A stretch of DNA of 64,000 bases from Epinephelus fuscoguttatus (Eukaryota; Chordata; Actinopteri; Perciformes; Serranidae). Below, one piece after another: positions 40,471 through 52,500 of the stretch (its first letter is position 1; each line of letters opens with the position of its first letter). The position numbers were made by a program, and so were the translations under genes. The notes under the pieces were generated by a model. It was not told the DNA's origin. It worked only from the letters and a program-made list of their open reading frames with translations, and did no database searches. The stretch is from the NCBI RefSeq assembly GCF_011397635.1, contig NC_064771.1, forward strand, positions 15,377,379-15,441,378, in the 5' to 3' direction.

Positions 40471-43430
40471 AGGGAGCGTCTCTCCCCACCCTCACCCTTT
40501 CCCTCCACCCTTTCCCTCCTTTTCTCCTTTTAGACCCAGGGTCCACCAATGCAATTTGCTTTTTTGTCACTTTCTTCTTCTTCTTTCTGTTTTGCTTTCC
40601 TCCCCCCCTTTTTTTTTCTGTTTTACACACTCAGATCATTTTGTTGTTACCACCCGTCACGCTGAGGTGACTTTCAGCCATTCACCAGCGCTTGTACCAG
40701 CTGCTGTACGCTACCTTGTAGGCACAGTTACATCACATGTTACCTATGTTATATATGTATTTGCTGGTTACGCTTTCTTTTTAAACACAAAGCAGGATTG
40801 CTAGGAGATCTGAAAGATGTTAGGGTCTCAGACTGATGAGACAGGACAATCAAACTTTACATGGCGCTTTTGGGGAATTTGTTACAGATTTATGTTGTAG
40901 ATTGACATGAAGAGAGGACTCCTTCTTCCCCGTTAAAGAGTTTCCTTTTGGACATCCCTTAGCCTGATTAGATATACAGCGTAGAGCTAAAGGAAGAATA
41001 TGATCGCATCAAATTTTATCGGACGTTTTTAGGTTCCAGCTACACGATGGTCGTGCTCCGTATGTTGTTTCTGGTTACCTTCGATCGGCATGATGAGACA
41101 ATGACAAGTCTGTTTTGCTTAGTTCGAGAGAGCTTGAACAACTTAAGGTTTTTAATTTTATTGTGCAGCTACCAGGCTAGTGCCAAATGTCGATTATCGT
41201 CACAACGCAAAGATGCATAGCCGTGGAAATGCAGCGCGCGTTCTGTTCCCTGACTATTTGGAGCTCCAAACAGGAAGTAGTTATTACCCTTACTGTCCTC
41301 TTAATCGGTAGAATGACCATACAAGAACTGCCTTGACTACTCTGAGGAAAAAAATAAAATAAAAAAAAGAAAGGAAAAAAAACAAGAGTATTAAGTGTAT
41401 TTCAGTATTCAATTTTTTTAGTATATACCAAATAACTTGGTCACTCTTCTGCTATGGTTTGTAATCAAAAATGTTATCATAGTATAGTTAAAACGATCAT
41501 AGTTATTATATTATTATCATTGATTAAATGATAAACTTATGGTTTGGAGTGATGGTGATCTTAAAAAAACTATGTTTAACTGTCTTTTGTAAACACTTAT
41601 TTTTCCATAAATTCTATTTTAGGTGTCCAGTGCCACAAAGTAAATAAATGCTTCTTCTTGTCAACCGACAAAAAAACAAAAAAAAAAACAGTATGTAATC
41701 GTATTGTGTAAAACGTCATGGGTTTTTAAAAATAGATCAAATGGGTAATTCCAGGTTTATTGAAGTGAAGTCTTGAAAAGAAAAAAAAAAAAACGAGATG
41801 GTTTGTGGATTTCAGGACAACTGAAGTATTTATGTATTGAAGCATCACAGGCAAGCCGATGGGCAGAGTGAGCGGATATTTATTTAAAACTAGTGTCATT
41901 GCTTATTGCCTATTAAAAAGGTGGCTGTCTTTTCATCAGAGTAGCTTGTGATCTGTTCTCTATGCTTACTTGGCATGATGTTTTAGGCATCCAGTGATCC
42001 GGTATGAATGGAAGCGTGTATTAAAAAAATTTAAAAAATCTTGCCCTGCAGCTGCGTGCAGAAGCAGGAACTTTGTCAAATATTTGGTTTGTTACTCCCT
42101 AGCTTAACTGCTTCATGACTATTTAGATGGCATATGATGTTTAAGTCTTTTTTCTTTTTTGTTTTTGTTTTTTAAAGATCTTTACCAAATCACAAAATGT
42201 TGACTTCTGAATTATCTGAATTATAGGCTTAACTCTTCATTCCTGCCTCACTTGTCTGTTACCAGAAATGACATAGAACCTGTCATGTGTTTCTGTTTGT
42301 ACGGAAGCAAATAAGTGTCAAAAGTATTTTAACAACCACTCAATACTTAATAATGAAATTTAAATATTACTGAATTCATAGTATTGAAATATTTTACTTT
42401 CTAGCCATTTATGTGAATTTATTTGTTCTGAATTCACCTCTTTGGAATTAAAATATGAATTTTCTTGATTTGCAATTTCAAAAGCTACATTTGAAAATTT
42501 TTTTTTTCAGTGTTCATTAACTCGGATCCCCCAAAAAAAACATGTTCCAGATTTTTCAAAAATTAGATATTTTGACTTGAATTGAATTTTTTTTAATGAT
42601 TTTTTTTTTTTTTTTTTTTTTTTAAATTCTGAAACTTAAATTTTCTGATCTAAAATTTTGAACATGGAGATAAATATTCAAATTCAACTTTAAAATTGCA
42701 AACAAAAAATTTGGTATTCTAGTTTTAAAGAGATGAATTCAGAAAAAATAAATTCCTATATATATGGCTTTCAAAGTAAAATTTGTCAATGCTATGAAGT
42801 TATCTGTGTTTAAATTTCAACACTTAGTAATCAGTGGCTGATAAAGCTGAAATACTTGTCCCTTACATGCTTCTGTACTTTTGTCTCATTCAGAGCGCTC
42901 GCTTAGAATCGAGATGTTTGTTTGTACGTCCAAAAAGATTTGATTTTGGTGCCGATTGCAGGGTAGTCAGGTTAGTGAGGAGAGTATCCGTTAATGGACA
43001 TGAGTGATGTGTATTTTTCTTTACAGTTACATCGATCATCCTCATCTGATCCTTATCCTGATCCACAGGAGGTGACTCCCGTTAGGGGGCGTGGGTTCGA
43101 CTCACCTTTTATCGAAATATTGTTTTCGTGTAAATAGCGGCATCATCGGTTTTAGTCCAAAATGTTTTTAGCCACACTGCAATCGTCCCAGTTTGCCTTA
43201 GCTTATCTAACCTGGGCTTACAGTAGTCAGTCAGTCACTCCTGCTAGCCCGACCTTCAGTGAGTTTGTTAGGCCTGCAGCACAGAGAGCTGCAGGCGATC
43301 AGAGGACCATTCTTTTTCTATTCTACCCTGTATTCAGTTTGACCTCCTGTATGTGCAAAGATGTTTATCCTTTTGGTATAGATTGTTCCAGATGGCAGTT
43401 TAAGCAATAAAAAAGTAAAAATGATTCAGC
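40471..43430 (+). other. prkar1a 3' UTR (probable, long form)
   Basis: Non-coding stretch after the prkar1a stop, with T-rich and A-rich tracts and no recognised transposon. AATAAA signals lie at 41643-41648 and 43406-43411, so short (about 1.2 kb) and long (about 2.95 kb) tails are both plausible. Long alternative 3' UTRs are known for mammalian PRKAR1A. I see no coding potential. Confidence 0.5.
43406..43411 (+). terminator. Distal prkar1a polyadenylation signal (AATAAA)
   Basis: AATAAA in a context followed by A-rich and then GT-rich sequence (about 43412-43480), the usual order of a cleavage site and downstream element. Confidence 0.45.
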
Positions 43431-43494
43431 TTTGTCTCAGGAGTATTCCTTTATGTTACACCTTTGACTGTGTTACTGTACCTTTAATGGTGGT

Positions 43495-44090
43495 TCTGGT
43501 TCAGGATCAGGGCTACACAATATAAAGCCACACCACATCACAAAGGTGCCCTACTGGATTGAGATCTGGTGACTGTGGAGGCCATTGGAGTACAGTAAAC
43601 TCACTGTCATGTTCAAGAAGCCAGTTTGATTTGAGCTTTGTGACATGTTGCGTTATCTTGCAGGAAGTAGCCATCAGAAGATGGGTACACTGTGTTCATA
43701 GAGGGATGGACACGGTCAGCAGCAATACTCAGGTAGGCTGTGGTGTTTAAACCATGCTCAGTTGGTACTAAGGGGCCCAAAGTGTGCCAAGAAAATATCC
43801 CCCACACCATTACACCACCACCATCAGCCTGAACTGTTTTTCGATATTTTCCCTGTATCGGACCATCCTCTGTAAACCCTAGAGATGGTTGTGGGTGAAA
43901 ATCCCAGTAGATGAACAACCATGCCATGTTCAAGGTCACCTAAATCACCTTTCTAACCATTCTGATGCTCAGTTTGAATTCAGCAGGTCATCTTGGCCAT
44001 GTCTACATGCCTAAATGCACTGAGTTGCTGACACGTGATTGGCTGATTAGCTATTCATAGTTGAACAGGTGTACCTAATAATGAACATTC
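43495..44090 (-). pseudogene. Tc1-like transposase relic (C-terminal part)
   Basis: The minus-strand frame (43939-43613) contains HPQPSLGFTEDG, ADGGGVMVWGIFSWHTLGPL, YPSSDGYFLQDNATCHKA, the hallmark Tc1/mariner catalytic region with the second Asp in LQDNA. Frameshifts follow, and the N-terminal DNA-binding half is missing. The right edge ends near GGTGTACCTAATAA, close to typical Tc1 ends. It lies between prkar1a and fam20a. Confidence 0.7.
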
Positions 44091-46041
44091 AATTTTGGCA
44101 CAAACGTCCACTTGGACTCCAACCATGAAGTGACTACAATTTGGTGGTCAAAGGTCACTGTGAGCTGACAAAACAGGATTTTGGCCATAACTCAAGAATT
44201 AATTTGCTAATTATGACAAAATTTCACACAAATGTTTGATACATTATTAAGTGACAAAGCTCAGCTTCACTGTGGCATCATAATTTTCTGCAAAAGCACT
44301 TTTTGGCCGTTATTTAACGCCATAACTCAGGAACAGAAGGGGAGACATTTGGTTGGATTCTGAATCTGAGACAGTAATCTTAGGTGCCCACTGTGAAACT
44401 GTGGTGGTTGTATAGCTCTTCTGTGCTGGGGGGAAGACACGTGTGAAGCATCTGTGTTTTATAGAAGAAAATACACTTAATACCTTTTAAATAAAGTCTT
44501 CACTACACAATATTATGAGTCTGGACAGATGCGGATGTAAACTGCAACTTGACTGGTTGGTTGAGGCATTCAAGGCGATAATTCTAGTTTGTGTTAGTTC
44601 AAAAAGAGTGTCAGCAGAAAACTGCATTTTAAAATATGCTGTTGCTGGTGTTAATGGGGATCCTAATAAAATAAGAAGAAAAAAGAGAGGAGAAAAAAAA
44701 GAAAATGAATCTATCATTGTTTATTGGTGCCTTTTGTGTTCAATTTTTTCTAGTAAATATTGTAAATAATTTATTTTATTTTTTTTATTTAACATGCCTT
44801 TTTTTGTATATAAGAATTACACTGAAAGCAGTGGAAATGCAGAACTGAGGACACTTTAATATTCGTTCCTTATTTTGTGCAGCCCCATTTAGGATGCTTC
44901 TAATGGACCCCCAGTTATGTAATTACCTCCTGTTACTGTAACTTTAAATGATGTGAAATTAGTTTCAAGACAATCTCACTAAAACTGGACACAGAGTGTG
45001 TAACAGGCTCTGAAAACAGCTGTAACATGATATCTGTCCACCAGGGGGAGACAGGTCACTGCCCTGAGTGCGGAGAACCCTTATGATAATGAGTATTTAT
45101 TCCTGTACTGCAACCTCTATAAAAAGTGTAAAATATTTTAATCTACACCCACATTATAGATGTTTACCTTTCCCTCATCCCTCCTCTGTAAAGTCTCATT
45201 ATTTTTAAACATGCCTTTTCTGGTTAATAATCATTCAGTTTTTCCTCTAAGAGGATTTTTACGACTGTAGACATCTTAGGTCATTTTTCCGTGCTGTGAT
45301 ATTTTCAAATAATGAGCAAAAGTTTTAAACTTAATTATTAAAAATTGTACTTGGCTCTGGGAGAGCACACCAACATGTGCCGCTTTAAAATTGTTGCTAT
45401 TTAGTTATTTGGAAAATTTCAGCGTGTTCCTTCATTTCCTAATCTGCCATTCTTCATTTTCGACAGGCATTTTTTAAAAGTTTATTCCTGCTGCTGGGTT
45501 TCAGTGAAGATAAACTGTGGTATGAAGGTATTCGCCAGCAGTGTAGTGCACATTGTGGGATCTTGCCTCTTATCAGCCTCCCTGCTTGTGTTGTCAGGCT
45601 GATGTCTGACTTGATTTGGCATCATTCCCCCAGCTCTGAAGTCTCTTTAAAATAGTTGTGGTTATTCGTCTTACTTTACATCAGACAAAGACCTGGAATG
45701 TTTCAAGTTTGTCAGATAGGAACAAAGAAAATAACAAAGGCCAAAACTCCAGCTTGTTCACAGGAAAACACAGTCACAGAATAATAAAAGGAAAACGTTG
45801 GCGTTATTATGATATAACACACATCAGTTGCTTTAGGTTTGTCGTTCCTCTGTCTCAACCCGCTTTAGTTGACAGCTCTGTGGTGAAGCTGTTTAAACAC
45901 TGAGGGATTTACAAGTCTGGAAAACGGGGTGGAGGAAACTACATGGCTGTTTTAAGAGGTGGTACTTTTTTCACACACATGCATCCAAAAACACACTGAC
46001 ACTACCATTACTTGCAGGTGGTAGTTTCTCTTCAAAATAGT
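44091..46041. other. Gene-free spacer between the Tc1 relic and the fam20a 3' end
   Basis: No coding exon seen. AT-rich tracts near 44770-44810. Sequence at 44100-44410 (ACTCAAGAATTAATTTGCTAA, GTTGGATTCTGAATCTGAGA) looks like a degraded dispersed repeat without clear ends. Confidence 0.35.
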
Positions 46042-46047
46042 TTTATT
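46042..46047 (-). terminator. Candidate fam20a polyadenylation signal (AATAAA on minus strand)
   Basis: TTTATT on plus, about 495 nt after the fam20a stop. It is the first good hexamer I see on that strand downstream of the gene. Confidence 0.4.
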
Positions 46048-46541
46048 TTATAATTATAACATCACATCACAAAATTCACGAGCATTAATTTGGTAAACAA
46101 CTGATCCAGTGCATCACAGCTTTCTCCTATGAATATTTACTGTATTGCTGATTTTGATGTGTCTGACGATGTAGCTTCATGTATCAAAGAAGTCTTACTG
46201 CTTTTTGATGTTTAAAATTTCTCTGAAAATGTTTAACTTAAGAGTATCAATTCCAAATCTAATTGATGGATGAAAAGTTGTCATAAAAGGGAATTTATGA
46301 CCATGAAAGGAACAAAACCAAATAAAAAGGATCCCTCTGTGATAGGAATTTAAGGCCTGCAGTGATTCACGTCCTGAACCTCCACAGTAAGATTCCTTCC
46401 TCTCTGACAAGCTCTCAAGATTTCACAGCATCTTCCATTTATGGCTTGTTCCTGAAAAAACCATCTGAGCCAACCGCGCTTCATTGTGAAGTCATCTATG
46501 GTGAAAAGAGCAGCAATGGAGAGCAGCGACGACATCCTGGG

Positions 46542-49500
46542 TTACCTGACCTTTTCCGTCTCTGTGGCGGTCTGAGGTTTCGCTGTGGATTTGATAAAGT
46601 CCTTGGTGATCACCTCGTCCTCACCCAGCCTCCGGACGCAACGCTGGACCGTTTTTAGGACCTTCTGTAACCTGCGGTCCAGGGCTAAGAGGTGGGGCTC
46701 CGTTAGGATCGGCTGTAAAGGGTCACCTTTCAAGGACTCCCTCATCACATCGCTGAGTCTGAACTCTGGTCGGGCGAGCAGCTGGAGCCGCAGCAGTGTG
46801 GAGCGCTTTATCCTAGAGAAGGAGGATGAGAAATTCATTTTCCTGCCTAAACTTGTTTGCTTCTTTAAAAATGACACAAGGTCTCTTTTTGTTTATAAAT
46901 TTCAGGTTGCATTTTAAGTGTATATACACAGCTGTATGCAACATTCAGGGTCTGAGCTGAGGTTGCCTGCAAACAGCTCTCAACATGGAGGTGGTTGAGG
47001 GAGTCCTTAGCATTGTCCGCGGTTCACTTCAATCTGTGGCTTATTGCTGCATGCCGTCCCTTCTCTCTGTTCCCCCTCTCCTATCTTCAGCTGCTCTATC
47101 CAATAAAGGCAAAAAAGCCCCAAAAATAATTTTAGGATAAAAAAAATGGAAGTGGCTGAGCCAGGGCCCCAGGAACGCTACTCAGCCTTGCTGCCAATTT
47201 TTCCCAGTGGCCACTCGCAGTATTGCAGCAAAAAAAATTTTCCTGCAGTCCAGAACACCTTGAACTGCTTAAAAGGTCAGCTACGACTCTTTCTATTATG
47301 AATTTTTGATCCATGGAGGGTTTTTTTAAATCATAAAACTTGAATCTAGCTGAGAAAAGTAATTAAAAAATCAGTGACATCATCACAATGTAGAGTGTGC
47401 GAGCTGAACGGGAACTCTCAGGAGATACACTACTGCGCATATTCAACGGGGAAGTTAGCACAGAAGCTAGAAACTTTTTTGGCATGTACATCAGGCAAGC
47501 AACTCAATTGGAATGAACAGGCACCATCTTTGGGTCCGGTATCTATGGGCTGAGCTGGGTGCCTGCAGCAAACGGTGCTAACAGCGCCTACAGTGCTAAC
47601 AGTGCCTACAGTGCTAACAATGAGCAATGTAGGGTTACCCAAAGTGGACACTCTGCTTCTGCAACAGTTATCAGCGGGAACTACCATATTAACACAGTGC
47701 AGAACTGCAGCAATTAGCTAGCCAGTGCAACACTAGTCTCGCTCACCAGGCCTTTCTCAAGAAAAGAAAGGTCTGGCTGGGCCGATTCTCACTTTGAGAT
47801 TCGAGAAAAAAAATGCCCCGGCTGCTTGTACTTCTTTCAACCAATCACAATCGTTCTGGGCGGTGCCACAGCAACGGTGAGCTTGCAAAAATATTGCCGG
47901 GGGGAAACAGGTTTTGGTGTAACACGCCCACAAAAATATCGTCTACAGGACGCGAACCATGGCAGAAAAATGGCTACATCCCCACAAGATCAAACACCGC
48001 AAAAGTTAGTAAAGGACGTGTTGAAAACGGTTGAAAACTGCTACACAACCGGAGGTGGTAGGGCGGGACTTCAGCGGGTGGCTCATTCCGCCCAATGAGA
48101 GGCTGATCTCTGCAGCGGAATTCCGCCCACTCAGACTAGTGCAACACACACAGGGACTCACGTTCACCAACACACGCATGGCCAGACAACACCACAACAA
48201 AAAACAGACAAGCGCAGATTACAACACATGATGGGAGCATGACTTCATTCTCTGCTCAGGACGCCTTTACTCCACTATATCTTCACATGGGAAATAGCTG
48301 TTTGTTGCTATATTAATAACCAGAATGTCACATACAGAACCTTAAAACCCTTCAAATGTCCAAAGAAACAAACAAGCACTTTATAATATGTCACTTACAT
48401 GCAGCACTGAGTTAGTGGAGCCAGGATGGACATCTCATCTTGAGAGTGCCTCCCAAACCTGAGCACAAGATGCAATAAGGGAATGAAACCACAAGGCCTA
48501 ATTTCACTGTAATTTAATGCTCTGTGTTATTTGTGTCTCACCCTCTGGCATTGTCCAAGTGGAGTAGAAATCCTTCGTCTCCAAATTTAGTAAAAATCTC
48601 GTAGTGGTGTCTGTCCATGTTGCCTGTAACACAGAGACAAACACTTTATAGAAAGAACGACCGTAAAAGCTGTAGTGCTTGTGTGAATAGTAGACGATGA
48701 AGTGATGTGACATACTTATGAGGAAGTCGAAGATGGACATGTCTATGATGTTGAGGAGCCGGTTGCCTGAGTTATAGGGATACAGCTGCTTTACGGTGTC
48801 ACAGTAGAAAGGATTCACTTCCCACCTTTAAAAAACAGACATAAATAACATCATTCAAAAGTTCTGATCCAGGACCTGTTTACTACATTTTGACCACACC
48901 TTTGAAACAATGCGAGAAAACAACATTTTAAAGCTACCCTTCCGTTAACTTAGATTTTGAGGCATTATTATAATGATATAATGATGAATCCCACTCTGTA
49001 GATTTATGGAACAAAACAGGAAGAGGCGGCTGGATGACTAGTGAATGGTCTAGTAAAGAAAGAAAGGGTCAAATTAAACAAAGCACTCTTTCATCTCTTT
49101 TACCCTTAAATGGAAAATCCTTTGACCAAAGAGATAAACATCTGATTTGATTCAGCAACAACAGAATTTATGGGCAATCTGGTCTTTTATTGTATTTTGA
49201 AAATACTGAAATTTACAATCTGACTGGAGGCCACCAACTGACTCAACCGCAGCTGGATCATAGTCAGCGTCAGTGAAAGACTGTAAATTTCCACCATGTT
49301 TAACCTTTAACTAAACCATATGGTGAACATATTTTCAACAATACCCTTGCCACATATACACTGAACAAAATACGAAAGGAATAGTTTTGTTTTTGTTTTT
49401 ATTTTTTATGAGCTGAAATTAAAGATCTAAGACTTTTTTCTTTGCACACAAAGGGGTTATTCAGCACCATTACAACACAGGTGTGTCTTGGGATGGTCAC

Positions 49501-52500
49501 AGTAAAGGTCACTATGAAATGTTCGGTTTGATCACACAACACAGTGCCACAGATGTCCCAAGGTTTGAGGAGGTGTACCATTGTTATGCTGACTGTAGGA
49601 ATGTCCACCAAAGCTGTTGTCCCTGAATTGAATCATTTCACTACTATAAGCTATCTCCAGTGTTGCTTCCATGAATTTGGCGGTACAACCAACCAGCCTC
49701 ACAACAGCCGGCCACATGTAACCACAACAGCTCAGGACCTTCACATCCAGTGCACTTACTTACTAAGTTGGATGTACTGCCAAGAATTTGGATGGACTGC
49801 TAAGAATTTCGCAGTACATCCAACTAGTTGAATGAGAAATAATCTACATGTCTAGAGAGATGATGGCCGATTGGATGTACTGACAAATTCACGGCAGTAA
49901 AATTACTATTCTGTTAACAGGCATCAGCAATGGCGAATATTCCTGCAATCAGCATACCAATGGCATTGGCATGAATTTCGCAGTTTAACCAATCAGCCTC
50001 ACCACCACAGGTCACGTGTAATCACATCAGCTCAGGACCTTCGCATCCAGTGTTTTCATTTGCAAGATCGTCTGAGACCCGCCACTCTAACAGCTGATGC
50101 TATGACTGGTTTGCACAACCGCAGACTTTTTTCACAAATTGTCATAAATTATCTCAGGGAAGCCCATCTTAGTGACTACTCTCACATGATTATGCAGGTA
50201 AAGCAGCTAGATGTGGAGGCCCTAGGCTGGCTCACTAGACCAGTTGGATGTACCCGCCAAGAATTTGGCAGTACATCCAACTGATCTGATGAGAAATTAT
50301 CTCCATGTGGTCTTTGAATGTGAGGCTGGTTGGATGTACTGCCAAATTCATGGAAAGGGCCTATGGTAGTAAAATGACCATTCAATTGACGGCTAATGGC
50401 AATGGTGGACATTCGTGCAGTCAGCACGCCAATAGTACTCTCTCTCAAGGCTTTGTGTTGTGAGATAAAGCTGCACACTTCTGAGTGGCCCTTTATTGTG
50501 ACCATCCCAAGGCACACCTGTGTAGTAATGATGCTGTTTAATCAGCATCGTCATGCCACAGCTATCAGGTGGATAGATAACACAGATTTACACATATTTG
50601 TGAACAATCTAAGAGAAATAAGTCTTTTGTACGCATATAAAAAGTCTTAGACCTCTTATTTGAATGTATTTTAACATAAACAAAAGTATTGCTTTTATAT
50701 TTTTGTCCCATGCATTTATATTATAGGAGGTCAAATGCAAGTATTTTCCTATGAAATAAAATGTTAATCCTCTTGAGTGCACAGAGATTGGGGTCTTACT
50801 CTTCTCGTCCAGTGAAGGTGTAGGAGCGTATCCAGGGGTTGGGGATGGAGATGCGGGGAGCAATGCTGAGGCCGGGCAGGTAGGCAGACAGCGAGCCCTC
50901 CAGCAGGTCGGGGCCCCCGCACACTGCGTACTCCGTTTTACACACGTAGAGACACTTGGCAAAGAAACATGTGTTGTTTGCTGTTGGGAAGCAGAGAGAA
51001 ATGGCGGAATGCAAAATGAGTTTCGTGTTCACATACAATTACATGCTGTTTGATCAGCTCTGCCTTTCCCGCCAACTGTGTGCTGTGCCATTAACAAGAG
51101 CAACATCAAACTGAACTAAAATAACTCACAGCCTTAGTTTTACACAGATTTGTCTTGTTTGCAAAGTTATATGTACATACTGCAGACACTGAAGTGTTAT
51201 TAAAATTACATATAGAATAAACTGGTCACATTGCTGCTGAACATGGTCATAATACTATTTCATCCGTTTAAAATAAAATGAGAAAGTGTGCTGTGAATTA
51301 CACATATATTTGTCCATTTAAATGATAATTTTGCAAGTCAACAAGGTCACAGTTTGTTGTATTACCACTGAGTTTTGTGTGAAACCACTCAGTGAACTAT
51401 ATCTCTCATTCTGCACAATGTATGTCACCAACTCCAACATGGTCGTTACCTTGGCTCACATGTAACATTGTCTTATGTGATGAGTTTTATCCAGTGACTC
51501 CTGTCTTTTTGTCAGCTGGGAAGCAAAAGAACGATTACAACACATTGCTCATGTGAGTACACCTAGGAAAGTCTTGACATCACTCACGCGACTTATGGAG
51601 GGTGTAGTCTCTCTAATTATGTATTTTCACGGTCTTATATTTTAAAAGTTGTACAAGAAACTGCGACTTCCTTGACTTGCAAAATTAGCTTTTAAACTGA
51701 CAATCATATGTGCAATTCATGGCACAACCAACTACAGCGCAATTTTTTCTCCCAAAATAGGGTCCCATGGTGGTCCAACAGAAGGAGAAGGAGTTCCCCT
51801 TTCTATTTGTGCTCTTGCTGAGAGTTAGATGGGAAGATTGATATCATTCTCACAGAGGAGAGTGGTATCAATCTCCTCAGCCAAGTCTTGGCAAAAAAAA
51901 GTGAAGTGTATTCCTAAATATTAAGAAATTCCTTTAAAGGTTAAGTATGTACAATTTAGGGGGATACATTGGCAGAAATGATATTGTATTCATAACTGTT
52001 TTCATTAGAGTATATTCACCAGAAACTAAGAATCATTGTTGTTACCTTAGAGTGAGCAGTTTCTATATATTTGCACATCTACATCTGCCATAGAGTTCAC
52101 CATGTTGTTCTATGAGACTGTCCTCTTCCAAAATACATCCACAAAGGGCATTTTTACACACAGAAATTACAACCCATATTTTATCATTATGGGAGCAAAG
52201 GAAAACAGGGAGGGGGGTCAAACAAACACTGGACTTTCATACCTTATTATCAATTTTAAGCCAAACCATGATGCTTATTCTAAACCTAACAAAAGAGTTT
52301 TGTTGCCTAAACCTAACCCTATAATTTTGGTGTAACTCCATCTGTTTCCTAACATTACCCATGTGTTTAACACTACGACAATTAACGGTCATATAAGCTG
52401 TTCTGTCGTTTATAAGTTAGGCACACTCATTTAGGAAAAGCTCCAATGGATCACACTCAGATGTATGATTTATGTGGTGGTGTGGTTAGGGGCACAGACT

